This document shows positions 16,403-24,055 of a DNA stretch of 64,000 bases, in pieces. Source of the DNA: Rhizobium sp. CCGE 510 (GTDB taxonomy: Bacteria > Pseudomonadota > Alphaproteobacteria > Rhizobiales > Rhizobiaceae); the NCBI RefSeq assembly GCF_000292525.1, contig NZ_AEYF01000039.1:119534-183533 (forward strand), in the 5' to 3' direction. Position 1 is the stretch's first letter, and each line of letters opens with the position of its first letter. The translations under genes were made by a program, and so were the position numbers. The notes beneath the pieces were generated by a model. It was given only the letters and a program-made list of their open reading frames with translations. It did not search any database and was not told the DNA's origin.

Positions 16403-16432
16403 GGGGAGATGGCGCCCCATCTCCCCTGTTTT
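16403..16432 (-). terminator. Terminator of the rplU-rpmA operon
   Basis: Perfect 10-bp stem GGGGAGATGG (16403-16412) with 16417-16426 and loop CGCC. Read on the minus strand it is followed by TTTTTCTTT, and on the plus strand by TGTTTTCT, so it can work both ways. A second hairpin (ACAGCCGG 16453-16460 with 16473-16480) closer to rpmA has its T-run on the plus strand. Confidence 0.75.
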
Positions 16433-16497
16433 CTAGACTGAACCTGATACGGACAGCCGGGTCGATGAGACGCCGGCTGTTTTTGAGCGCTACCGGC

Positions 16498-16767
16498 TTA
16501 TTCCGCTGCTTCCGCTTTCGGCATGACAGACACGTAGACGCGACCGTTGGCCTTGGTTCGGTAGTTCACATTGCCGGCGGTAAGCGCAAAAATCGTGTGA
16601 TCCTTGCCGAGGCCGACGTTGGAACCCGGATGCCACTCAGTACCGCGCTGACGCACGATGATGTTGCCTGCGATGACGGCTTCGCCGCCGAACTTCTTCA
16701 CGCCAAGGCGCTTGGACTGAGAATCGCGACCGTTGCGCGATGAACCGCCAGCTTTTTTGTGTGCCAT
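16498..16767 (-). CDS. rpmA: 50S ribosomal protein L27
   Basis: 89 aa. It starts [20 protein letters not shown], the basic tail that reaches the peptidyl-transferase centre, and continues [41 protein letters not shown] and [10 protein letters not shown]. No N-terminal extension to be processed is present. It follows rplU by 33 bp in the universal rplU-rpmA pair. Confidence 0.98.
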
Positions 16768-16800
16768 TGGAGTTCTCCTTTAAACCCTGTCCCGTTGATC

Positions 16801-17118
16801 TTACTTGGCAGCCACGATGTCCGTGATACGGACGACCGTGTGATGCTGACGATGGCCGCGCGTACGCTTCGAATTCTGACGGCGGCGCTTCTTGAAGGCG
16901 ATGACCTTCTTGCCGCGGTTCTGTTCGACGACTTCTGCCTTGACAGAGGCGCCGGTTACGAAGGGCGCACCGATCGCAGCGTCGGCGCCTTCGCCGATCA
17001 CGAGCACTTCGGTGAATTCAATGGAATCGCCAGCGGTGGCTTCCAGCTTTTCGATGGTCAGCACGTCGTTGGCTGCCACACGGTACTGTTTACCGCCGGT
17101 CTTGATGACTGCGAACAT
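16801..17118 (-). CDS. rplU: 50S ribosomal protein L21
   Basis: 105 aa, beginning MFAVIKTGGKQYRVAANDVL, with the conserved FKKRRRQNSKRTRGHRQHHTVVRI segment near the C-terminus that binds 23S rRNA. First gene of the rplU-rpmA operon. A good sigma-70 promoter lies at 17299-17327, leaving a leader of about 170 nt with GC-rich hairpins (for example around 17148-17166 and 17243-17258), which could be the site of autogenous control, though no regulator is proven. Confidence 0.98.
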   Translation of the reverse strand: MFAVIKTGGKQYRVAANDVLTIEKLEATAGDSIEFTEVLVIGEGADAAIGAPFVTGASVKAEVVEQNRGKKVIAFKKRRRQNSKRTRGHRQHHTVVRITDIVAAK

Positions 17119-17298
17119 TTTTTATCCTTTCATGTTCGTTCCAGCTCTCCCCGCTGCTTCAGCAGGGTGGCCGTCTTTTTATCAGTCGAAGTTAAGCAGG
17201 GATTTCAGAGGTTAATCCTCGAATTCGTCCTGCCGGTGAAGCCCCGCGCGAGCGCGGGACGGCCAAGGCACGGATTACTCCACACCTAGTGCGCAGCC

Positions 17299-17327
17299 GA
17301 AATACGCGAGCGACAAAAAAGTGTCAA
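17299..17327 (-). promoter_or_regulatory. Sigma-70 promoter of rplU-rpmA
   Basis: On the minus strand: TTGACA (17322-17327), 17-nt spacer, TATTTC (17299-17304). The -35 box is a full consensus match and the spacing is ideal. Expected start of transcription is near 17292. Confidence 0.7.
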
Positions 17328-17359
17328 GGCAAAAGGATGGAATGCTTCGACTTTTCGGC

Positions 17360-17388
17360 TTGCCAACCCGTCATAGGCCCGTTATGAG
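17360..17388 (+). promoter_or_regulatory. Sigma-70 promoter of tRNA-Ser
   Basis: TTGCCA (17360-17365), 17-nt spacer, TATGAG (17383-17388). It ends 34 bp before the mature tRNA, and is divergent from the rplU promoter 32 bp away. Confidence 0.55.
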
Positions 17389-17422
17389 AACGCCCGCGCC
17401 GAACAAGCGCCGACCAGACCGC

Positions 17423-17512
17423 GGAGAGGTGGCAGAGTGGTCGAATGCACCGCACTCGAAATGCGGCATACCTGCAAGGGTATCGTGGGTTCAAATCCCA
17501 CCCTCTCCGCCA
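17423..17512 (+). tRNA. tRNA-Ser (CGA)
   Basis: 90-nt class II tRNA. The acceptor stem pairs GGAGAGG (17423-17429) with CCTCTCC (17502-17508), followed by discriminator G and an encoded CCA. The anticodon stem-loop contains ACTCGAAAT, reading CGA, with the long serine variable arm after it and the GGGTTCAAATCCC T-arm. It reads UCG codons. The 3' end borders a gene-poor, accessory-looking stretch, so it may have served as an integration site. Confidence 0.95.
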
Positions 17513-18061
17513 TAACGCTCCAAGCGCTTGATTTCCGGACAAGGTGCTGGAATACCTAGTGGTTCCACGGCGATCTGCTACAGATTGCTACAGTGGGGTA
17601 CATGGCAACAGCAGAACGGCTATTCCAGCGAGATAATGGGCGGTGGACCTTTCTTGTCGCTATTCCGAACATCTTCTGTCTGGGCTCAGACAGTCAAAGG
17701 CTCCAATGAACCCGCCCGTGACGGCGCTCGAACTGACGCTGATTGCCCCACGCGGCGAAGACGTTGTTATCGTGCGGGAGGAAGAGATCGGTGAGGCGCG
17801 CCTGGTCGACGTGGCCTGCTCGTTTGGCTGGCACCTACGGCTTTTGGGCCAAGGTCTGACGCGAGAAGTGCGGCGCGGTCTAAGATTTTTTCTATGCTGA
17901 ACAGCCGTTCAGTCGGACCTGTCCGGCTAGAGCGGGGGCGTTTATCTGACATGGCGCTCCCCGCTTTTCTTACCCTTCTTTGGCGTCGCCTGCACAACAC
18001 GCGAGGTTGCCATCTTCGTCGTCGCTCTGGCACAATGTGAAGAGCATTCGGGGGACATCAG
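17513..18061 (+). other. Gene-poor stretch after tRNA-Ser
   Basis: 549 bp without a convincing gene. A 35-codon reading frame at 17602-17709 (begins MATAERLFQRDNGRWTFLVA) vaguely resembles the N-terminus of a tyrosine integrase and could be a remnant. A 65-codon frame from ATG 17706 and a minus-strand frame at 17767-18033 lack recognisable similarity and good ribosome-binding sites. Confidence 0.4.
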
Positions 18062-18994
18062 TTGGAATTTCACCTCAATCGGCAACTGCGATTTCATGCG
18101 GTGCCCGAACACAAATCATTTTATCGGTGGGCAATCAACGAGCTCGATGAGCAAGGCCAAGTGGTCGGCTACGATCAAATCCCCTGGGGTTGGCCCCTCT
18201 ACTTCACCGCGCGAGAGCTGATCCTGGCTGACGAGCTCGGGGTGATCAGCGGCGCAGAATTTGAGGGTCACTTTCAGCAGATAGCCGGGATTAGGCAGCA
18301 GCGCACAATCAGGGCAAAGCTTCTTCCTGGCTCTCCAGGTGACGATGACAATTGGCGGCGGCAGACAACGTACCGTATGTTCGGCACCGATCGCGTTATC
18401 AGCGACTTCCGACTCGATGTCCGACCGCTCGAATCCGAAGATGATGTTGAACACTGTCGGGCCTGGGGCGCGGTTAGCTACACCAGCGAGACCGACTTTC
18501 GACAAGTGACCCAGGAAGATTGCGTTCAATTCTACCTGATGGTGAAGCCAAGCACGTTTGAGCACTATGCGCAGCGGATCACTTCCGGCAATGCGCACGA
18601 AGTCATCTTTGGCGCCGGTCTGGTGACGGGATTTTACTCCGATTGGTCGCCCTCGATCTCCACCCGCGACGTGAAGGTCCTGACGAGCGGCGATGAGCAA
18701 AAGCTTGAATTGCCAGAAGGCCTTACCGTGCCACGTCTGGGCGGTGTTGGCGAGGCGAAGCTGTACATCAATTCCGTGACAACGCCCCAGATCACAAGCC
18801 AACAGCGCGCGCGAGATATGGTCTTGGAGGACGAAAAGGCCGCCTTGGTCACCGCTCCTCCGGCAGTTGCCGAGACCGCCGCGCCTGGTATTGACCCTGA
18901 CACATTGAAGCTGCTGCTGTCGTTGAAGTCTTCTGCCCGCTGGATAGTCGGCCTATTGGTCGCGCTGCTCGCCGCCACGCTGTTGAAGCGGTGA
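18062..18994 (+). CDS. Unknown protein with C-terminal membrane anchor
   Basis: 310 aa that I do not recognise. The TTG start at 18062 follows a GGGGGAC ribosome-binding stretch; an in-frame stop at 18038 excludes a much longer N-terminus. Residues 1-265 are soluble and polar, rich in Asp, Glu and aromatic residues (WAINELDEQGQV, WGWPLYFTARELILADELG). An Ala/Pro-rich linker follows, then one hydrophobic helix at about 289-307 (WIVGLLVALLAATLL) ending in KR. With no signal peptide this predicts a cytoplasmic domain held by a tail anchor. It stands alone between tRNA-Ser and vapBC and is likely part of an acquired islet. Confidence 0.65.
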   Translation: MEFHLNRQLRFHAVPEHKSFYRWAINELDEQGQVVGYDQIPWGWPLYFTARELILADELGVISGAEFEGHFQQIAGIRQQRTIRAKLLPGSPGDDDNWRRQTTYRMFGTDRVISDFRLDVRPLESEDDVEHCRAWGAVSYTSETDFRQVTQEDCVQFYLMVKPSTFEHYAQRITSGNAHEVIFGAGLVTGFYSDWSPSISTRDVKVLTSGDEQKLELPEGLTVPRLGGVGEAKLYINSVTTPQITSQQRARDMVLEDEKAALVTAPPAVAETAAPGIDPDTLKLLLSLKSSARWIVGLLVALLAATLLKR

Positions 18995-19277
18995 ATGATC
19001 GGTGCTCGCGGCCTGCCGTACATAGCGGAGATTTCCTACGGTGGCGGGCAGGGGACTCCTTCTCCGCCACTTGGAACTTGGACCGTAAGGTTCCCCCGCG
19101 ATCTACTGATTTCTCTCAATCTTAGATGCCGCTACCGAAATTGGCTGGGGCACTCTCGGCACGTCCTTGATAGAGCTGCAAAGCAACGTCCACGAACGCC
19201 ACGCCAGATGGTGGGCGCTCGTCAGTCAAGCAAGCGCGTTCTATTTCGGCCGTTTCCTATTTCGTGGGTGCCAGCAG

Positions 19278-19694
19278 CTACGAGGTTGCTGTCCAGTCGA
19301 GTACTTGCAGGCCAGGTACACGGGCGAACTCGGCTGTATTGGCAGTCACCAGCACGGTGCCGGCTTGGCGCGCTTGGGCGGCGATCAGCACATCATACGG
19401 CCCGATCGGTGTGCCCTGTCTGCGGAGGTGGGCGCGAATATCCGCTGCTTCTTCTGCGTCGCCCTCATTGAATTCGATCAGGGAAATCCCGCCCGAAGCG
19501 ATGAACAGGGCGATCTTCTCCTCGTTCGCGTGTCGGCGCTCGCTGGCTGCGGCACCATACATCAGTTCATGGTAGACGATGATTGACAGGCCGAACGGGG
19601 TTCCTGCATTTCGCGCCTCATCGAAGCGTTCGCGAACTTGACGTGACCGTCCGTTCAAGAGCGCGATTGCGACATTGGTATCAAGATGGATCAT
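19278..19694 (-). CDS. vapC: Type II toxin, PIN-domain ribonuclease
   Basis: 138 aa with the PIN-domain acidic residues in place: D5 in MIHLDTNV, E43 in VYHELMYG, D101 in GPYDVLIAAQA, and N119 in VTANTAEF at the usual fourth position. VapC toxins are Mg-dependent RNases that commonly cut initiator tRNA or the 23S rRNA sarcin-ricin loop; the target here is not predictable. Its ATG overlaps the vapB stop by one base (TGATG), the classical coupled arrangement. Confidence 0.9.
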   Translation of the reverse strand: MIHLDTNVAIALLNGRSRQVRERFDEARNAGTPFGLSIIVYHELMYGAAASERRHANEEKIALFIASGGISLIEFNEGDAEEAADIRAHLRRQGTPIGPYDVLIAAQARQAGTVLVTANTAEFARVPGLQVLDWTATS

Positions 19695-19936
19695 CAGTCG
19701 AACACGACGCGGTCGGCTGGCATGGTTGGCTGCTCACGACCTTCGGGCATGAAGGGCGTGTCGCCTACCTCGTCGATAGCCGCCCAAGGCATGGCGTTGT
19801 CAGCGTCGAGCGGTTCAAGGATCACGCGATTGCCGATCCGGCTGACCCGGACCTCCTTGCCTTCGAAGCGGAACTCTTTTGGCAGGCGCACGGCTTGGCT
19901 GCGCCCATGCGTGAATAGCTTGGCGGTCGCGCTCAT
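19694..19936 (-). CDS. vapB: Type II antitoxin, AbrB/SpoVT type
   Basis: 80 aa from ATG 19936 (MSATAKLFTHGRSQAVRLPK), with GGGAG upstream; an earlier in-frame start at 19978 would lie inside the operator palindrome and is unlikely. The N-terminal swapped-hairpin AbrB fold (RSQAVRLPKEFRFEGKEVRVSRIGNRVILEP) binds DNA, and the acidic/hydrophobic C-terminal part should wrap the toxin. Expected to repress its own promoter together with VapC through the palindrome just upstream. Confidence 0.9.
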   Translation of the reverse strand: MSATAKLFTHGRSQAVRLPKEFRFEGKEVRVSRIGNRVILEPLDADNAMPWAAIDEVGDTPFMPEGREQPTMPADRVVFD

Positions 19937-19954
19937 GGTGAGAGACTCCCTTGG

Positions 19955-19974
19955 TAGATACCTATCAATATCTA
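19955..19974 (-). promoter_or_regulatory. Putative VapBC operator palindrome
   Basis: TAGATA (19955-19960), 8-nt spacer, TATCTA (19969-19974), an exact inverted repeat in an AT-rich patch, 19 bp before the vapB start. The position fits autoregulation by the antitoxin-toxin complex. Confidence 0.6.
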
Positions 19975-20027
19975 TCATCTATTGAGAGCTGTGGTCAATT
20001 CATCAGGTAACGCAGGATTAGCTGGCG

Positions 20028-20588
20028 TCAGCTTCCCAGCACCTTCTTCAACCAGGCCGCAACCTCATCGCCGCTGCTCATATCCGCCTGTACCAGCCCG
20101 TCGATCATGAAGGTCGGCGAGACGTGGATGCCGTTTTGGCGGGCGTATTTGCAGTGCCATTTGATCTCCCGGTCGAGATCCGGGATTGCGAAGGCTTCTT
20201 TCAGCGCCACACCGCAATAGCCTTCCAGGCGCTCGATGATCTGGTTTGGCGTCGCATCCATATTCGCGCCGCCGGCGTGGTGGTCGAACTCCAATTCTTC
20301 GCGATGCGCGGCGATGGCGGCCATGACCTTCCTTGCCGTCTCCTTGCCGCCTTCCAGCGTCGAGGCTGCGATGACGCAGCGGACGAGGACGCCGGAATAC
20401 ATGTGCCAGGGCTGGGACTGCAGACGGATTTTTACGGTGAGCTTGTCTTCGCCGGCTTGATCGAGAAGGGCGTCGAGTTTGCCGAATGCCCTGACCGAGT
20501 AAGGGCAGGTCGGTTCGAGAAAGATCTCGAAGAGGCGCGGGCCATGGCCCCAGGTCAGCGGATCGGCGTGCCACGAGGTTCCGGTCAT
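20028..20588 (-). CDS. DsbA-like thioredoxin-fold protein
   Basis: 186 aa from ATG 20588 (MTGTSWHADPLTWGHGPRLF). FLEPTCPYSVRAFGKLD carries a C28-P-Y-S31 motif, with serine replacing the second cysteine of the CxxC pair, and HVSPTFMIDG supplies the cis-proline loop. There is no signal peptide. The sequence thus resembles cytoplasmic DsbA/2-hydroxychromene-2-carboxylate isomerase or glutathione-transferase-kappa relatives rather than a periplasmic disulfide oxidase. The role is unknown. The DUF6880 gene upstream ends 31 bp before this start, so the two may be co-transcribed. Confidence 0.75.
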   Translation of the reverse strand: MTGTSWHADPLTWGHGPRLFEIFLEPTCPYSVRAFGKLDALLDQAGEDKLTVKIRLQSQPWHMYSGVLVRCVIAASTLEGGKETARKVMAAIAAHREELEFDHHAGGANMDATPNQIIERLEGYCGVALKEAFAIPDLDREIKWHCKYARQNGIHVSPTFMIDGLVQADMSSGDEVAAWLKKVLGS

Positions 20589-20619
20589 TGCAATGTCCTT
20601 TTCGTTGGGGCTGTTCGGC

Positions 20620-22050
20620 CTAACGCCGCAGGCTCCAGAAGCCATGCTTGTTTCCGTGTTGACGCTTCAGTTCGGCGACATAGGCGTCGTGAGACCGGGC
20701 GCTGCCGAAATCGTCGATATGAGGCGCGAGCGACGCGCATTCCGCCAGATGGCGCGCGGCATGCCGGTAACGGCTGGATCGGCCGTAGTCGAGAGCGAAG
20801 CCGATCATCGAGCGTAACAGCATGGTCGCGGCGAGCGGGTGTTTCTCCTGCAGCATCTCGGCGGCTGGCGTCATCAGTTCGTAGAGGTTGCCGTCCAGTT
20901 CCCCTTGGCGCCTGGAGATGAGTTTCGCAGCCTCGGTAAGTGCGGGCCAGGCAAGGAAAAAGCCAAGGGCTCGATGAACATCCGGAAAGCCGTGCGCGAA
21001 GGCGAATGCCTTTTCTTCGGCCTCGATATCGTCGAAGTCGGCGAGTTTTCGCAGGAAAGCGCGAAGGTGCTCCCCGTTCAGCGACTGCTCGAAGCATTGC
21101 CACCGATAGGCCTGCGCTTCCTCCCCCCGTCCGAGCGCCTCGAGCGTTTCCGCGCGGGCTTCTTGCCATTCAAAAGGCATTTCGAACCGGTGGTCGACGC
21201 CGTCCAAAATCCCCAATGCTTCCTCGGCGCGTCCAGCCATGAGCAAGCGGTCGGAAATCGCGATCGCGACCATCGGCATCCTTAAGGTCTCTTCCGGCTG
21301 CTGGGCGATGAAGGCATCGGCATCATCCTGGGCATCGGCAATGTCCTGCAGAGCGATGCGCGCCCTTTGTTGCCGATGCCTGGCATAGATCTCGTTCAGG
21401 TAGGTCGTTCCGCCGCCGCCCCAGCCGAGAATTTTCCGGTCGGCGCCGGGAGGCTCCTCCTCCTCTTCGTTCAACCATTGCACCAGGAGGCCCTTCAGAC
21501 GTTCCAGACCGTCCTTGCCCAGCGCCGGAACCATCTTAGCGATCAGCGGGTCATATTGGCCGTGGTCGTTATCCTGCAACGCCGTGAAAACCTTGTCGGC
21601 AAGGACATCGATACCGATCCCCGCGGACCTGGCGATGACGCCGGCATCGGCGCATGCCTGATGGAATGTCTCGGTGAAGGCGATGTCGTTGCTGTTGGAT
21701 CGGTGGAATATCGAATCGGCAACGGCAAGGAATTGCCAGATGAGATCGAACGCTTCCTTCGGATCGTCGGCGGCCACGACGGTAACGATTGCGGATCGCT
21801 GCGTTTCGAGGTCCGCATTGACGGTTTTTACTTTATGCCATTCGATGACGCTCTGCGCTCGCGCGATGCTGCCGAGGCGCTTGCGGATCTCACGCGCGAC
21901 CTCGATGCTGCCCTGATTGCCGGCAAGTTCCATGCGCAGGCGCCGTTTATGGGCGGCGCTGCCGGTGCTGATCTCGATCAGCAGCTCGGCAAGGCGCTGC
22001 GCACCGAGGGATTCGAGATTCTTCGCATTGAGTGTTGTCTTGGCTGCCAT
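20620..22050 (-). CDS. DUF6880 family protein
   Basis: 476 aa, cytoplasmic, predominantly helical. It begins MAAKTTLNAKNLESLGAQRLAELLIEISTG and repeats Ala/Leu-rich helical hairpins (for example RLGSIARAQSVIEWHKVKTV, DRLLMAGRAEEALGILDGVD, ARAETLEALGRGEEAQAYRW) that look like TPR or HEAT-type solenoids. The N-terminal part matches what I recall as DUF6880 in rhizobia. No catalytic motif is visible and the function is unknown. It is transcribed toward the DsbA-like gene. Confidence 0.7.
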   Translation of the reverse strand: MAAKTTLNAKNLESLGAQRLAELLIEISTGSAAHKRRLRMELAGNQGSIEVAREIRKRLGSIARAQSVIEWHKVKTVNADLETQRSAIVTVVAADDPKEAFDLIWQFLAVADSIFHRSNSNDIAFTETFHQACADAGVIARSAGIGIDVLADKVFTALQDNDHGQYDPLIAKMVPALGKDGLERLKGLLVQWLNEEEEEPPGADRKILGWGGGGTTYLNEIYARHRQQRARIALQDIADAQDDADAFIAQQPEETLRMPMVAIAISDRLLMAGRAEEALGILDGVDHRFEMPFEWQEARAETLEALGRGEEAQAYRWQCFEQSLNGEHLRAFLRKLADFDDIEAEEKAFAFAHGFPDVHRALGFFLAWPALTEAAKLISRRQGELDGNLYELMTPAAEMLQEKHPLAATMLLRSMIGFALDYGRSSRYRHAARHLAECASLAPHIDDFGSARSHDAYVAELKRQHGNKHGFWSLRR

Positions 22051-22250
22051 TGGTCATCACTGTCGTTTCTTCGACGACCCTAGCCCGGAGGCGGTACGAG
22101 GCCAAGGGCCAGGAATGTGTGCAGGGGATAATCCCTCGGCACTTCGGTATTATCTAAAAACTAACGCTGCCTCGTAACGACTCCTAAAGCCGGTTTTGGC
22201 ACCTTGTTGCCTATCGAATATTGCTTCCAAATTTCTCGCTGGGGTTGATT

Positions 22251-22505
22251 ATGAGTCATAATAGAGACGCCTGGGTCAGCCAGCGCGCTTATTCATTGTG
22301 GGAATCGGAAGGCAGGCCGGAGGGGCGCGGGGATAGCCATTGGGCGCAGGCGCTGAGGGAGTTCGAGCAGCTGGAGCTGACGAAGGCCTCGCCGGATGGA
22401 AACGAGCTCATCGAGAAGCTGAAGGCAGCCGGGCGGCTGATGCGGATCTATGACGAGGCGGACTCGGCCGTCGACAGCGACCGGCAGATCAAAGCCGCTC
22501 TCTAG
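22251..22505 (+). CDS. DUF2934 family small protein
   Basis: 84 aa starting MSHNRDAWVSQRAYSLWESEGRPEGRG at ATG 22251. The R/Y-x-LWE-x-EGRPEG-x4-HW-x-A pattern is the DUF2934 motif, common in short rhizobial proteins of unknown function. It is a single-gene unit on the plus strand and converges on the GNAT gene at 22531. No ribosome-binding site of note is visible. Confidence 0.7.
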   Translation: MSHNRDAWVSQRAYSLWESEGRPEGRGDSHWAQALREFEQLELTKASPDGNELIEKLKAAGRLMRIYDEADSAVDSDRQIKAAL

Positions 22506-22530
22506 ACCAGTTTCCCGATTGCCGAAATAG

Positions 22531-23097
22531 TCAGCGGCAATCCAGGCGGACGATCGGCCTGGTGGGCAGACGTCTTGCCACTTCAATGAAGCCGGCATCG
22601 AGAAATATCGAGAGCGTGCCCGGGTAGAGGTCGCCTGTCCCCGACATACGGCGCTGATCGACGGGATAGGCTTCGAGACATTCGGCCCCGTTCGCCCTTG
22701 CAAATTCGACGGCATGTTTCAAAAGCAAACGAGACAGGCCTTGCCGCCGGAACGGCTTGCGGATGATGAAGCAGTTGATCGACCAGACCGGCCTGTCATC
22801 GACCGGCGCGAAAGGTTTTGAGCGGCGCAGCCGGTCGAAGACGGCGCGTGGCGCGACGCCGCACCATCCGGCCGGCTCGTCGTCGAGATAGCCGAGAATG
22901 CCCGGCGGGCGTGGCCCCTCAAGCAGACTTCGAAACCAGTTGCGATTTCCCTCGCCCCATCCCGCCTTGTAATCGGCATTCGCCAGATACCAGTAGGCGC
23001 AATGGCAATTCCGGCCGCCGGCGCAATCGTCGAAGACCGCTTCAATATCGGTCAGGCGGTCGGCGGTTGCGGGGACGAAAGAGAAGCGATCGGACAT
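22531..23097 (-). CDS. GNAT family N-acetyltransferase
   Basis: 188 aa. The N-terminus (MSDRFSFVPATADRLTDIEAVF) is followed by a Cys-containing segment GGRNCHCAYWYL and then PAGWCGVAPR. The acetyl-CoA motif is WSINCFIIRKPFRRQGLSRLLLKHAVEFARANGAE, with R/Q-x-x-G-x-x/R-L. It ends near FLDAGFIEVARRLPTRPIVR. The cysteine-containing N-terminal block is found in a subgroup of uncharacterised GNATs. Substrate unknown; no operon partner. Confidence 0.78.
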   Translation of the reverse strand: MSDRFSFVPATADRLTDIEAVFDDCAGGRNCHCAYWYLANADYKAGWGEGNRNWFRSLLEGPRPPGILGYLDDEPAGWCGVAPRAVFDRLRRSKPFAPVDDRPVWSINCFIIRKPFRRQGLSRLLLKHAVEFARANGAECLEAYPVDQRRMSGTGDLYPGTLSIFLDAGFIEVARRLPTRPIVRLDCR

Positions 23098-23161
23098 AGG
23101 GGCAAATTGTGGCGCGGAGGCCGATCGGCAAGCGGCCCCCGCCCGGCCCGTTCGCCCAACA

Positions 23162-23806
23162 CTATTGGCGGGCGGCCCAGCTCAGGCCGCGCCGCAGGAT
23201 GAGCGGCATATACGGATGGTCGAATTCGGCGGCGACATGGCCGAGCGCGGAATAGAAGATGCGGCCGGCGCCGAAATGGCGTTTGAAGACGACGGGCATC
23301 ACCACGTTGCGGGCGGCCGGATCGTAGGCGCCGGTGAAGGTGGTGGTCGCCAGGATTTCGACAGTCGGATCAAAGTGCAGATAATATTGCTCCGACCGGT
23401 AGTCGAAATCGGGAATGCCCTCCATCACCGGATCGTCCTGGCGGGTGACGGCAACGCGGAAGTCGATGATGTTGCCGGGATGGGCGACCCAGGTGACGCC
23501 GGAGACATAGCGGAAAGCGGCGCTTTCCTTGAAGGATGTGGCGAGCGCGCCGTGATGGCCGGCAAGCCCGAGCCCGCCGCGCACCGCTTCGACCAGGGCG
23601 CTGGCGTGAGGCTTTTCCAGCGTTTCGCCGGTGATGATCGGCACCAGCAGATCGGCTTTTGCGAGCGTCGGCGATGCGAATATGCCGAGATCGCCGGTGA
23701 CCTCGACCGCAAAATCGTCCTCGCGTAACAAGTCGGCGACGATATCAGCGCATTGCTCCGGCTCATGACCCTGCCAGCCGCCCCAAACGACCAAAGCCTT
23801 CCTCAT
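23162..23806 (-). CDS. ThuA-like domain protein
   Basis: 214 aa: KALVVWGGWQGHEPEQCADIVADLL, then AVRGGLGLAGHHGAL (the class-I amidotransferase-like loop), WVAHPGNIIDFRV, DYRSEQYYLHFDPTVEILATT and VFKRHFGAGRIFYSALGHVAAEF are all hallmarks of the ThuA (trehalose utilisation) family. Rhizobial ThuA works with ThuB in conversion of disaccharides to 3-keto derivatives, but many family members have other unknown roles. No sugar genes are adjacent on this strand, so a specific pathway is not claimed. Confidence 0.8.
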   Translation of the reverse strand: MRKALVVWGGWQGHEPEQCADIVADLLREDDFAVEVTGDLGIFASPTLAKADLLVPIITGETLEKPHASALVEAVRGGLGLAGHHGALATSFKESAAFRYVSGVTWVAHPGNIIDFRVAVTRQDDPVMEGIPDFDYRSEQYYLHFDPTVEILATTTFTGAYDPAARNVVMPVVFKRHFGAGRIFYSALGHVAAEFDHPYMPLILRRGLSWAARQ

Positions 23807-24055
23807 TCGCGCTCTCCCTGCCTGACTGCCGCGGACCGTTGATCGTCGCCGGATGGTACAAGCCCCTTAGATTGGGCGGTTACGCAAATCACGCGAATAA
23901 TTCCGAATGCCGCCGGTCCGGCGCAAATCGCGAGGGGTCGCGCCTGCTTCGTCATTTGACGTATTGTCCGTTCACGCTTATCGCAATTCCTTCTTTTTAT
24001 TGACGTCTATCTCGTCTAGGTTTCTTTCGTCTATCGCTAATAATAGGGGTGTTGC

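Noticed and set aside
19058..19069. CCTTCTCCGCCA as a right attachment site copied from the tRNA-Ser end
   Set aside because: Only about 9-10 bases match, with one insertion; too short to be distinguished from chance.
18995..19471. 158-codon plus-strand frame after the unknown protein
   Set aside because: Half of it is antisense to vapC and it has no convincing start site or similarity.
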